Shown piece by piece: positions 50,691 through 59,095 of a stretch of 64,000 bases of DNA (positions are counted from its first letter, which is position 1; each line of letters begins with the position of its first letter). Source of the stretch: MGIIb-Q1 sp964342465 (lineage in GTDB: Archaea; Thermoplasmatota; Poseidoniia; Poseidoniales; Thalassarchaeaceae). The notes beneath the pieces are model-generated. The model was not told the DNA's origin, made no database searches, and saw only the letters and a list, made by a program, of their open reading frames with translations. The position numbers and the translations under genes are program-made. Where the stretch lies: positions 99,975 to 163,974 of the forward strand of contig CAYFFQ010000004.1 of NCBI GenBank assembly GCA_964342465.1, in the 5' to 3' direction.

Positions 50691-51470
50691 TCAAGGGGCT
50701 CCGAGTGCTTGAATAGTGGCGATGCTCTGATTGGTGAATTTTCGAAAGAGATTGCGCAGTTTCTCTCTTCTTTCCTCGTCGGCCATCGCTTCGAGTTCAT
50801 CAACATCAGATTCGGATAATCCACCCCCGCGTGCATGACCGACCCAATCATTCCAGGTGATTGAACTGGAGAACCTCAACTCGGTTCGTTTCCAGGTGCG
50901 GGGGAGGAATGGTTCCCCTGGGGCGAGGATGTCCCTCGCTCCATCGATGCCACAGAAGATTACTGGTGTGTCCGGAAATGCCGCGGCTATGCGGGCAATT
51001 CCAGTCTTACCCCTAGCTAGGAATGGTGGTGTGGTTCGGCGAGAGCGAGTTCCTTCAGGGAAGATTCCCAACGGCATACCGGCTGAAAGGACATCCGCCG
51101 CTCTCGCCAGCGCATCGTCACCCCCCCTCTCGCGATTCGTCTCGACTTGGCCTGTGGACAGCATCAACTGCTTCCAGCCATGTTTGCGGAAGTGTTCGTC
51201 CTTGGCGAGATAGAAGAGTTTGCGGCGGGAGGAGAAAATCGCCAACACCGGGTCGAGGTGGGAGAGATGATTGGCGGCGACGATGGCTGCTCCTCTTCTC
51301 GGAATGTGTTCACTGCCGTAGACTCTGAGTCTGGTGACGATGTTGATGAGTGGAACAGCAAAATTAAGCAGGCCGGAGTAGATGGGTGTTGGTGGGAGCG
51401 GCCTGCCTGCAGGTGCGACAGAAGTCATTCGGGCGAGGCGAGCTTTTGCGTCGTCACTGAGGCTACTCAT
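50691..51470 (-). CDS. plsC: 1-acyl-glycerol-3-phosphate acyltransferase (PlsC-type)
   Basis: Using the ATG at 51470 the protein has 259 residues (an ATG at 51602 would add 44). It has the four PlsC motifs: VAANHLSHLDP (catalytic His and Asp), a region with GQVETNRERGG, GIFPEGTRSR, and VIFCGIDGARD. A hydrophobic segment around YSGLLNFAVPLINIVTRL may anchor it. The enzyme places a fatty acyl group on glycerol phosphate, a bacterial lipid step. Its presence in an archaeon is consistent with reports of bacterial-type lipid genes in Marine Group II; the acceptor here is unknown. It is upstream of thyA. Confidence 0.88.
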   Translation of the reverse strand: MSSLSDDAKARLARMTSVAPAGRPLPPTPIYSGLLNFAVPLINIVTRLRVYGSEHIPRRGAAIVAANHLSHLDPVLAIFSSRRKLFYLAKDEHFRKHGWKQLMLSTGQVETNRERGGDDALARAADVLSAGMPLGIFPEGTRSRRTTPPFLARGKTGIARIAAAFPDTPVIFCGIDGARDILAPGEPFLPRTWKRTELRFSSSITWNDWVGHARGGGLSESDVDELEAMADEERREKLRNLFRKFTNQSIATIQALGAP

Positions 51471-51629
51471 CGCTTCGTTGCGATACCTTCTCGGTATTGA
51501 CGATTGCTCCGTAGTGACATTCTGATGACTGGTTTCAACATCCGAACGGGAAAGTCCACTATAACCAACACACGACCTGTTGGTGGCTGAAAAAATCGCC
51601 ACTTTTCACTCTTTCATGGAGTGTTGACA

Positions 51630-51739
51630 GTATACGATTCCGAGAGTGTGTTGCATGTCGTTCCACGTGAGGGAACGGTGTGCCTTGTGGCGCGACCAGC
51701 GGTATACGATTCCGATAGTGTGTTGCATGTCGTTCCACC
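51630..51739. repeat. Two-copy direct repeat, 72-bp period
   Basis: A 37-base block beginning GTATACGATTCCGA and ending ATGTCGTTCCAC occurs at 51630 and 51702 with one mismatch. It lies in the divergent gap between plsC and the next surface protein; a long frame that translates through it (from 51646) should not be taken as coding. Confidence 0.85.
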
Positions 51740-51773
51740 GCTCCCTTGATGGGGGGTTCTCGCTTCGCCATCT

Positions 51774-52992
51774 TGTGAATGGTCATTTCACCAGCGCAGT
51801 GCAACTGCGACGGCACAACAATACGCCCCTTCCCGTATCCGCCCTCATGCTTTCCCTCATCCTGCTATCCCCTCTCATCTCTCCTGTCGCTGGTGAGTGG
51901 GAGGAGGATTCATGGTTGTCCAACATCATCGGTCCTGAGAGGTTGGAAGCAGGCGACGAGTTTGGTTGCCATGGCATGGTGGGTGAACATTTCCCCACGT
52001 ATTTAGATGAAATCAAGGCATGTAGGGATTACCTTATCGCGAGGGCTCCAGCATCGAGGTGGGGTTCAAATCCAATTTCACTCGGTCTTGATGAGGCCAG
52101 GGTGGCGCAGGTTGATGCTGCTGAGATGGCGGCTGCCGGTTTTCGCGTCGTTGACAATTTCGAGAAATCCTCTCACCTCTCTTCCATCGTCTACAACGGT
52201 GGTTCGTTGGAAAAGAATGTAGGCTCGCTGGCAGATTACGACGCTCTTCTCAATACGGATGTGGAGTTAATCAACTTCTATTGGATGGGCCGTGACCACG
52301 ATGTTGTTGTCCGACCACAATCAGACTTGGTTGCCGCTATAGAATCAACCCCTGCATGGCTGACGACATGGGGTGAACATTATTCATATCAAGCAACCTC
52401 ACGGAGATTCAACACTTCCAACCCTATTTCGGATGTGTGGAATGTCTCCCTTTCCTATGTCGCAGATACAGGAGCAGACGGCGATGCATGGCTGCTACCG
52501 ATATCCAACCGATTCAGAGGGATTCCCGCAGATGTTGTCCATGTGAAATCGAGCGGCGAGATGCTTCCTGAATTATCATCAGACACACAGCATCTGCAAA
52601 CCGGTTGGTACCAAGTCGGCTCTGACCTGATTCTCACTCTCGCCCCTAGGATGGAAGTGGAGATACAGTTTGAATCCTCTGCAATCGCACCTCGAGACCA
52701 AGTGTCCTGCCCTCTCTTCAATTGCCACAAGGTGGCCATCACCGTCGCTGGCCATCACACATCTGACCTCTTTGACTGGTCACGCCGTTGGGATGATTCG
52801 CCACTCCGATTCACTTGGCTGGTTGAGCCGAGAGAGGTCGGACAATTCAGTTGGATTCTACCGACAGCGGCCCTCATCATCGCCATTGCCGCGCCTGTTG
52901 CGATAATCTGGTTGGTGAAGAAGGACCATAGGGCTCAGAGGGCGGCAGCACTCCTCTACAGGTTGGATGAGATGTCCGGTGAACAGGAATGA
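51774..52992 (+). CDS. Secreted or exported membrane-anchored protein, unknown
   Basis: I take the GTG at 51774 as start (an ATG at 51727 inside the repeat is the alternative), giving about 405 residues. The signal peptide is clear (VSALMLSLILLSPLISPVAG). The ectodomain of about 350 residues has four or more Cys (FGCHG, IKACRDY, VSCPLFNCHK) that could form disulfides, and several N-x-S/T sites. A membrane helix near the end (SWILPTAALIIAIAAPVAIIW) and a short basic tail close it. No domain is recognised. It resembles other exported proteins of unknown role in marine archaea only in layout. Confidence 0.7.
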
Positions 52993-53175
52993 GCACGATT
53001 ACAGTTTGATTCGATATGGTCAAATTTCCCGCACCGACTGGTTGCCACCCGAGTCATACGCTGATTTATCGTCGTGGGTGGTGAAGGAGAGCCGTGGATA
53101 GGAGTCAGGTGCATTTCGCGCTAAGGAGCGGTTGCGGGTTGAGGTGCACGGTCTGGCTGCGGGGTGCATGCAGAT
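52993..53175. other. Non-coding gap with decayed repeat sequence
   Basis: No gene is supported here. From about 53115 onward, fragments such as TAAGGAGCGGTTGCGGGTTGA look like degenerate copies of the repeat array that follows. Confidence 0.4.
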
Positions 53176-53328
53176 ATCGTGCATGGGTGATGGTGCCTCG
53201 CCCAAGAGAAGAAATGGTGGTTCGCCAAAGAGCGGGTGACGGTGGCTCGGTTAGGAGCGGGTGATGGTGATTCTCCCAAGAGCAGGAGATGTTGGCTCGG
53301 TTAGGAGCGGGTGATGGTGGCTCCCGCA
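53176..53328. repeat. About 25-bp tandem repeats running into a gene 3' end
   Basis: Some six imperfect units related to GAGCGGGTGATGGTGGCTC(GG) run from about 53180 to 53325. The last unit encodes, on the minus strand, the final residues ATITRS and the stop of the saccharopine-dehydrogenase-like gene (stop at 53301). The array therefore seems to have grown outward from the gene end. Confidence 0.75.
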
Positions 53329-54371
53329 GCCGTCAGTCGCTCGATGATGACACCCAGCCCACCGATGTACTCATCGGGTGAGACGACCCCCGAGATTTCA
53401 CCCCTAATCAGTGCCTCACAGGCGACGATGAACGGAATCCCCGTGGCAATTGCCATCGACGGCCAGAGGCGGCCGGCCTCCCGGTCAATTCCAGGGATGT
53501 CAAACTCCCATCGTATCACTTCTCCAGCAATATCGGTGAAGGTGATATCCATGTAGGTGAATTCACCAATGCAGGTCTCCCATGCCCATTGCTGAACGAG
53601 GTCATCCGCACTGATACCGCCGTTATCTCGGAGTCGGATGAATTTCTCGATATGGCCCGGCCAGCGCACTGTATATTCGGTCAGTGATTGAGCTGTCACC
53701 TTCCGATTCTGCAAGAGTGACCGTAATCCATCAGTCAGGAACGCCTCCATTCTTCCGCGACAGCCAGCCTCGAAGAGATGTCTGTCGCTGAGAGCAGGAA
53801 CTTCTCTGGTTTCCCCATCCACCCGAATCCGTGCCGGTCGCCTGTATTCGGCGAGCACATCCGTTGGAGAAAATGGAGCACAGTACGACCACCCGTCGTC
53901 GGGATGAACAGGATTGCCGCCGACCCTGATTCTAATCGAACGCATCGGCGCCCTTCCCGCCTGCTCACTCACAACAATCATGTTGGAGACACCCGGAGCG
54001 ATTCCACAGTCGTGAATCATCGCTGCGCCCCTCTCCTCTGCGAGAGGGGCGAATCGCTCAGCCCTCTCGCCGCTGAAGGCGAGGTCGCAAACCGTAGCAC
54101 CAGCAGAAATCAACGGTTCTCTGAGCGAATCCCCGATATCCCCCGGTAACAGATTGAGAATCAAGTCGTATGATTCCAAATCACATTGTTCAAGGAAAAT
54201 GAAGGCATCCTTCTCTACGATTTTGAATGTGAGTCCATCCCTCACCTCCCGAAGAAGCGGCACCGCCTGATGGTTCAAGGCAACGGCAGTGACGGTATGT
54301 CCGGCTTCTTGCAATTGCTGACAGATGTATGTGCCGACCAGTCCTGCTCCGAAGGAGAGTATGTCGGCCAT
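53301..54371 (-). CDS. Saccharopine dehydrogenase family NAD(P)-dependent oxidoreductase
   Basis: From the ATG at 54371 the protein has about 356 residues; an open frame 26 codons longer is less likely because the Rossmann strand would be internal. It begins ADILSFGAGLVGTYICQQL, a GxGxxG nucleotide-binding turn, then VCDLAFSGERAERFAPLAEERGAAMIHDCGIAPGVSNM, typical of Lys9/saccharopine dehydrogenase-like enzymes. The C-terminal part has LTEYTVRWPGHIEKFIRLRDNG, also typical. The substrate may be saccharopine or a carboxylated amine, and this cannot be decided. The last residues are encoded in a repeat array. Confidence 0.78.
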   Translation of the reverse strand: MADILSFGAGLVGTYICQQLQEAGHTVTAVALNHQAVPLLREVRDGLTFKIVEKDAFIFLEQCDLESYDLILNLLPGDIGDSLREPLISAGATVCDLAFSGERAERFAPLAEERGAAMIHDCGIAPGVSNMIVVSEQAGRAPMRSIRIRVGGNPVHPDDGWSYCAPFSPTDVLAEYRRPARIRVDGETREVPALSDRHLFEAGCRGRMEAFLTDGLRSLLQNRKVTAQSLTEYTVRWPGHIEKFIRLRDNGGISADDLVQQWAWETCIGEFTYMDITFTDIAGEVIRWEFDIPGIDREAGRLWPSMAIATGIPFIVACEALIRGEISGVVSPDEYIGGLGVIIERLTAAGATITRS

Positions 54372-54409
54372 GAGTTGGGCGATACAGCCCCTTCTTAATA
54401 ATGCGACTT

Positions 54410-54679
54410 TTACCTCCTGAGCGATAACCTTCGGTTCTGGTGATACCACCCCCTCAATTCCCTCCTAACGGTCTGACCAACAAGGTCTTGTGAGAGATAA
54501 ACACGATACCTCTCTCTCAGAGCGCGCCGCGATTTGTTGGGTGAAACCCCCAAGGGTCTGCTCTGACGACCCTCCACCCGTGTGGGGAATAGGTGGGTGA
54601 GAGGCGGAATTTGCCAACTAGCACCCTCCAACTGTTTGGCGAATTGGTCGTGTTGAAGTTCTTGAGCCGTAGCATTCAT
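54410..54679 (-). CDS. Small basic hypothetical protein
   Basis: The frame from the ATG at 54679 gives 89 residues, rich in Arg (RRALRERYRVYLSQDL, VRRELRGWYHQNRR). It lies 38 bases upstream of the saccharopine-dehydrogenase-like gene, same direction, and covers most of the 54372-54711 gap. I see no family, no clear ribosome site and no TATA box, so it may be spurious. High Arg content can come from GC-rich non-coding sequence. It is kept because the gap is otherwise empty. Confidence 0.35.
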   Translation of the reverse strand: MNATAQELQHDQFAKQLEGASWQIPPLTHLFPTRVEGRQSRPLGVSPNKSRRALRERYRVYLSQDLVGQTVRRELRGWYHQNRRLSLRR

Positions 54680-54711
54680 GCGACTGGTGCCTACGAGACC
54701 GTATCGGGGAT

Positions 54712-56100
54712 ATGATGGGAGAGGACGTTTCAATCGACCCGTGGTCATCCGATGTCTCGACGGACTATGCAAAGATGATAGCACAATTCGGGCTGGAAGC
54801 CATTGACCCCTCTCTGCTCCCGAGCCCCTCGATGCTGCACAGAAGAGGAATCGTTTTCGCCCACAGGGACCTGAATCTTGTATTGGATGCCCATGCGGGG
54901 AGCGACCCTTTTGGAGTACTTACCGGACTGATGCCTTCTGGCAGGATGCACCTCGGTCACAAGATGGTCATAGACCAAGTAAAGTGGTTTCAGGAGCGCG
55001 GCGGGGATGTGACTATCGCGGTGGCGGACCTCGAAGCACATGCGACGCGAGGACTTTCACTGACCGAGTGTAGAAGAACAGCACTTGATGAGTATGTGAC
55101 GAACTACGCTGCACTCGGCCTTGATGTCGAGAAAACCTCGGTATATTTCCAATCCATGCGGCCGATAGTTCAGAGACTCGGTTTTACTCTCGGCAAGAGA
55201 ACAAACCTATCGGAATTTGAAGCTATCTATGGGTTCAGAGGAGATACAAATCTCGCCCATGTTCAGGCTCCTCTGGTTCAAGCTGGAGACATTCTACATC
55301 CACAATTAGACGAGTATGGCGGACTCAGGCCGATAGTTGTACCTGTTGGGGTGGACCAAGACCCACACCTGCGGCTGACGCGGGGGCTGGCGGCAAAGAC
55401 GAACTGGTTCAACATCAAATCAAGAAAATCCGGTGGGCTGTCCATCGGCCTCTCCATTCAGGACGAAAATGCATCTGCCTTGGGGGTGGTTGAAGGTGGG
55501 CGGATAGACAAGAGTATCCGTCAATCCGTTTTCGCGAAATTGACCAACGCACTTCAGCGGCTGGGATTTAGCGACATCAACTCCAATCCGAAGCATGGAT
55601 TGATTGAGATTCCTGCGGCCACAGGTCGCGACCGCGACCTGATAAGGCCGGAACTTCTTCGATTGGAACGGCAAATGGGTGGACTCGGTCTGCTTCAGCC
55701 GTCGTCCACATACCACCAGTTTGCCATCGGGATGACAGGTGACAAGATGTCATCGAGCAGACCGGAGACCACAATCTTCCTGACCGAGGATGTCGCAAAA
55801 ATGGAGAAGAAGGTGAAATCCTCATTCTCTGGTGGTCAGCCGACCCTAGAAGAACACAGGAGATTGGGGGGGGACCCTGAAATCGATGTCGCTTTCCAAT
55901 ATCTTAGATATTTCTTTGAGGACGATGACAAAGCCCTCACTGAGGTGGAATCTGGTTACCGAAGCGGCGAGATTCTCACCGGACAGATGAAACAACTTTG
56001 CATCGACAAGGCCGCTGATTACCTGACCAATCTCAAGGAGATGAGGGACCAGACGGCGCACATCGTGGAAGAATTTCTCGCCGATGATGCTAGCCTCTGA
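54712..56100 (+). CDS. trpS: Tryptophanyl-tRNA synthetase
   Basis: The 462-residue protein is archaeal/eukaryotic-type TrpRS. Motifs: GLMPSGRMHLGHKMVIDQVKWF (class I HIGH equivalent), ADLEAHATRGLSL, VPVGVDQDPHLRLTRGLA, and MTGDKMSSSRPETTIFL (KMSKS). A C-terminal part with EHRRLGGDPEIDVAFQYLRYFFEDDD is also typical. It charges tRNA-Trp. The N-terminal ~55 residues before the catalytic core are like those of archaeal relatives. The gene is followed directly by a repeat array and preceded by an uncertain small gene on the other strand. Confidence 0.95.
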   Translation: MMGEDVSIDPWSSDVSTDYAKMIAQFGLEAIDPSLLPSPSMLHRRGIVFAHRDLNLVLDAHAGSDPFGVLTGLMPSGRMHLGHKMVIDQVKWFQERGGDVTIAVADLEAHATRGLSLTECRRTALDEYVTNYAALGLDVEKTSVYFQSMRPIVQRLGFTLGKRTNLSEFEAIYGFRGDTNLAHVQAPLVQAGDILHPQLDEYGGLRPIVVPVGVDQDPHLRLTRGLAAKTNWFNIKSRKSGGLSIGLSIQDENASALGVVEGGRIDKSIRQSVFAKLTNALQRLGFSDINSNPKHGLIEIPAATGRDRDLIRPELLRLERQMGGLGLLQPSSTYHQFAIGMTGDKMSSSRPETTIFLTEDVAKMEKKVKSSFSGGQPTLEEHRRLGGDPEIDVAFQYLRYFFEDDDKALTEVESGYRSGEILTGQMKQLCIDKAADYLTNLKEMRDQTAHIVEEFLADDASL

Positions 56101-56123
56101 AATCCCTCACCGTATTGGCGGTT

Positions 56124-56285
56124 CATGGCCAGGCGGGGCTTTCGGGGTCGCCTCCGGTTGAGGGTCGAACGGGGGTTTTGAGGCCGCTTAGGGGGAGAGG
56201 CCACCTCGGATTGGTAGGTCGAACGGTGGTTTTGAGGCCAGACGGGACTTTCGGGGTCGCCTCGGGTTGAGAGGACAAACAGGCT
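56124..56285. repeat. Degenerate tandem array, about 54-bp period, three copies
   Basis: Three imperfect units start with GGCCAGGCGGGGCTTTCGGG (56128), GGCCGCTTAGGG (about 56183) and GGCCAGACGGGACTTTCGGG (about 56237). Units 1 and 2 share GGTCGAACGGNGGTTTTGAG at their ends. The array begins about 25 bases after the trpS stop. The rest of the 56101-56449 gap holds no supported gene. Confidence 0.75.
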
Positions 56286-56449
56286 ATTTGGAAGGAAGAC
56301 AGACAAGCCATCGAGGGACATGGGGACTGTGCGGTGGTGAAGATGATGCCGTCTAGTGCTTGAATTCCTGCATCCTTTATCAACGGTGCCATCCCATTAC
56401 TGTTTATGGTAGGATGGGGAATAATCGTCAATCCACCACTGCTGGGGAG

Positions 56450-56968
56450 ATGAAACAGATGGACAGAATAGAAGAGATATTTGACAGAAATGAAATCAGA
56501 GCGGAGTTCAAGGATGGCGGTATTTATAACAACAAATATTCGTTATTCACTTATATTATGGAAAATTGCAATGTGGGTTGCCAATTGCACTACGATGAAG
56601 AGGGGAGCAAAACGACTTTGTTTTCATCCCCTGTAGGGTTGAAACTACCCGATAAAAGAAGGATTGAAGTCGTGATGTTGGCCAACGAATTCAACAGACA
56701 TCCATATCCAGCTGTTGCGATGGTGGTTGAATCGGTTGGGGATCTAGTGTATTGGATGAAGGCAACGAGTCCCGGGGTGGAAGAACTCTCTGAAGTTGAG
56801 GTCTTGGAATGGATAAATGAATCAACACTAGCCCATAATTTTGTCTATCCAGCGGTGATGAAGGTCGTCCATGGTGAAATGTCAGCACTTGAGGCGTGGA
56901 AATCCATCATGGGTGGTCCTGAACAGAGCGAGACAGACACAGACACTTCGAACCCGATGTTCGGCTGA
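56450..56968 (+). CDS. YbjN-like protein, AT-rich codon use
   Basis: From the ATG at 56450 (or 56459, with GGGGAG 9 bases before it) the protein has about 172 residues. The pattern is that of YbjN/type III chaperone-like folds: strand-rich N-terminal half (KYSLFTYIMENCNVGCQLHY), a middle with RRIEVVMLANEFNRHPYPAVAMVVE, and a long helical end (VEELSEVEVLEWINESTL, VYPAVMKVVHGEMSALEAW). Such proteins are poorly understood. The coding sequence is visibly richer in A and T than its neighbours, especially 56450-56600, which suggests recent transfer or relaxed codon use. The family match is tentative. Confidence 0.45.
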   Translation: MKQMDRIEEIFDRNEIRAEFKDGGIYNNKYSLFTYIMENCNVGCQLHYDEEGSKTTLFSSPVGLKLPDKRRIEVVMLANEFNRHPYPAVAMVVESVGDLVYWMKATSPGVEELSEVEVLEWINESTLAHNFVYPAVMKVVHGEMSALEAWKSIMGGPEQSETDTDTSNPMFG

Positions 56969-56987
56969 GTCACTAGAACGGAGTGTA

Positions 56988-57620
56988 TCAATCGCCCTCG
57001 AAGACGAGAGATTTCGGTCCCGGCTCCAGTTCACCGATTTCCTCGTCTGTCAGTTCCCTCTCCTCGACATCAGCGTGAGCGATGATGCTGTGACCCTTGG
57101 GGTCAAGAATCTCTACGGTGAGGTCCCCCATGAGTGAGCCATCTCGTAGGGCCGTCAGTGCCAACTCCAACTGGATGAGCATACCCAATCGCTGCTCACC
57201 TTCTCCACTCTCATCACCGTCATGCAGTTCTTCCGCCAGTTGTCGCATCATCATCTGGATGATGTCAATGAACCGCTTGACCACACCCTCGACATTACTC
57301 ACATAACCGGTTGCTTGAGTTCCCGGAGCAACTTCAAGGTCGAGTTCAGGAATCCTGATGGTGCCCGAAGCACCTCTCACAACTCTGGCAAGTAGGTGTT
57401 CTTCCTTGTCAACTAGCAGCGAGTGAGCGAGAGCCCCTCGCTCTTCAGCCGGAATGAAATCGGTCTGCCGCATTCCGCAAGAATTGCAACTCAGTGTGAT
57501 TTGCGTGTGTTCGCCGAAATATGGGATTTCAGATGAATGAGACAGCAGTTTCAGAACTCCTTCCTCCTGACAGGTGGGACAGGGAAAATCGATATCACTC
57601 TCCACTCGCTCACCCGCCAT
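56988..57620 (-). CDS. ZPR1-family zinc-finger protein
   Basis: I take the ATG at 57620, giving 210 residues and an 11-base overlap with the SepF-like gene's end. The single ZPR1 zinc finger is FPCPTCQEEGV, then LSCNSCGMRQTDFIP, spaced as in the family. The double-psi-like A-domain follows: EEHLLARVVRGASGTIRIPELDLEVAPG, YVSNVEGVVKRF and LTVEILDPKGHSII. Eukaryotic ZPR1 chaperones EF1A folding; archaeal single-repeat forms are probably similar, and aEF-1beta is also encoded in this window. The gene shares a unit with the SepF-like gene. Confidence 0.88.
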   Translation of the reverse strand: MAGERVESDIDFPCPTCQEEGVLKLLSHSSEIPYFGEHTQITLSCNSCGMRQTDFIPAEERGALAHSLLVDKEEHLLARVVRGASGTIRIPELDLEVAPGTQATGYVSNVEGVVKRFIDIIQMMMRQLAEELHDGDESGEGEQRLGMLIQLELALTALRDGSLMGDLTVEILDPKGHSIIAHADVEERELTDEEIGELEPGPKSLVFEGD

Positions 57621-58035
57621 GTTCATGGACTTCGCGGTCCAAACCCTCAAGTCCGACCACAGTTGGAGGGAGGATGAGCACTCGTTCATCCCCTAGTTGA
57701 AGAAGCGAGCCGCCCAAATCGCCTTTGACAAATTTAGTGATGTGTTCTATAGCAGTATTCAACTCGAAATTGCGGTCAATGATATTCCCCAATTCGACGA
57801 TCACCACACTACCATCAGCGGCCCAATCCAGTATTGATTCCAGTCCGTTCACATCGTGCAGAACCGCCCTTTGAACAACGGTTTCCCCGATTTTCCTTGG
57901 CACTGGCGCGTGAGGATATAGTTGTGCTAGGTCGTGGTAGACCTGACCTGGTGCTGGGCGTGGCATTTCTCCGTCGTGTTGGCTTGGAATGTCCAGCCAT
58001 TTCGGCCCCTCACTTCGCTCTTCGTCCATCTTCAT
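57610..58035 (-). CDS. sepF: SepF-like protein (DUF552 fold)
   Basis: The C-terminal ~85 of 141 residues resemble SepF: VVQRAVLHDVNGLESILDWAADGSVVIVEL, NFELNTAIEHITKF and GDLGGSLLQLGDERVLILPPTVVG, matching the family's strand-helix plan with a Gly-rich turn before the last strands. SepF tethers FtsZ to the membrane in archaea. The start at 58035 (ATG) is preferred over a GTG at 58083. The N-terminal amphipathic membrane-targeting helix of normal SepF is not evident, so membrane binding is uncertain. It is followed by ZPR1. A divergent FtsZ-family gene lies elsewhere in the window (10494-11396). Confidence 0.55.
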   Translation of the reverse strand: MKMDEERSEGPKWLDIPSQHDGEMPRPAPGQVYHDLAQLYPHAPVPRKIGETVVQRAVLHDVNGLESILDWAADGSVVIVELGNIIDRNFELNTAIEHITKFVKGDLGGSLLQLGDERVLILPPTVVGLEGLDREVHEHGG

Positions 58036-58104
58036 CTCGCTGGGGGGTCGCCATATCCCATAACCAATTGCATCCGACCACACTATCGGGAAGCCATTTC
58101 TATT

Positions 58105-58209
58105 GCTGAATCAGAATGGCAGGTTGGTGCTGTGTGGTGGGTCAGAGTAGGGGCAGGTATCGGCGGAGTAGCCGCTGAATCAGAATGGCAGGTTGGTGCT
58201 GTGTGGTGG
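58105..58209. repeat. Two-copy direct repeat, 69-bp period
   Basis: A 36-base block (GCTGAATCAGAATGGCAGGT, then TGGTGCTGTGTGGTGG) occurs identically at 58105 and 58174. It lies in the divergent gap between the SepF-like gene and psmB; an open frame from 58185 into psmB translates it but is not taken as coding. Apart from the repeat, nothing is seen in 58036-58370. Confidence 0.9.
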
Positions 58210-58370
58210 CCTATCAATGCTGTTCGAGGGTGAGAAACCACCACTACTCAGCGGCTGTGAAAGGCGCAACACTCGCGGGGTTGATAAGGGGCCGACTTCC
58301 CGGCAGTTCAGCCGAAGCGGCGCTCCGCTTCGTGCGAATGTTCAAAGAGAGGAGATTCGGGGGTGGGGTC

Positions 58371-58997
58371 ATGGATGCAGAGATGAAGGCGATGAAGACC
58401 GGAACCAGTACTGTTGGGATTTGTTTTGACGGTGGTGTGGTAGTCGGTGCTGACCACCGCGCTACTATGGGTCACTTCGTAGCCAACAAGAATGTGCAGA
58501 AACTATTTTCCATAGCAGACAATATCGCTCTCACCACCGCTGGGTTGGTGGGTCACGCACAGGTTCTCTCCCGTGTTCTCGCTGCTGAGATAGCCATTTT
58601 TGAGATGAAGCGTGGTGGCCAGATGAAAGTTGAGGCAGCGGCCACCATGACTGCCAACATCCTCGGTGGCAGACCGTATTGGGTGCAACTGTTAATCGCT
58701 GGTGTCGACGAAGATGGCAGCCATGTCTTCTCCATAGATTCGGCTGGTGGTTCCATCAGTGACACATACTGTGCCACCGGGTCAGGCTCTCCCTACATGT
58801 ATGGTGTATTGGAAGACCAATTTGAAGAGGGGATGAACGAGAAACAGGCTCTCGGCTGCGCTGCCAAGGCTCTTCTCGCTTCGGCTCAGAGGGATGCCGC
58901 CAGCGGCAACGGCATGGACCTCTGTGTCATCACGCCCGAAAATGGCTTCAAACTTCTTTCTCAGGCGGAGAAGACCCGCCTCATCAAATCGCTGTGA
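58371..58997 (+). CDS. psmB: Proteasome beta subunit
   Basis: From the ATG at 58371 the protein has 208 residues with a short propeptide ending in MKTG; cleavage would expose Thr in TSTVGI, the N-terminal nucleophile. Supporting features are the conserved Asp and Lys (GVVVGADHRAT; FVANKNVQKLFSI), SIDSAGGSISDTYCATGSGSPYMYGVLED and CAAKALLASAQRDAASGNGMDL. It forms the catalytic inner rings of the 20S proteasome. The alpha subunit is not in the window. A purine-rich GGGGGTGGGG run lies just before the ATG. The earlier frame start at 58185 includes repeat sequence and is rejected. Confidence 0.95.
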   Translation: MDAEMKAMKTGTSTVGICFDGGVVVGADHRATMGHFVANKNVQKLFSIADNIALTTAGLVGHAQVLSRVLAAEIAIFEMKRGGQMKVEAAATMTANILGGRPYWVQLLIAGVDEDGSHVFSIDSAGGSISDTYCATGSGSPYMYGVLEDQFEEGMNEKQALGCAAKALLASAQRDAASGNGMDLCVITPENGFKLLSQAEKTRLIKSL

Positions 58998-59095
58998 GCG
59001 ATTTACATATTCCCGGCATTCAGACTGCCATGTGCCCCTACCCGAACGGTAGTAGGCAGTTTTGACCCGGGCGAACATCAGCGTGAGGTTTTGAG

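Noticed and set aside
57610..58083. GTG start at 58083 for the SepF-like protein
   Set aside because: The extra 16 residues show no amphipathic helix and no ribosome site precedes the GTG; the ATG at 58035 is preferred, though this is uncertain.
58185..58370. N-terminal extension of the proteasome beta subunit
   Set aside because: It begins in a repeat, is not conserved in type, and would bury the short propeptide expected before the catalytic Thr.
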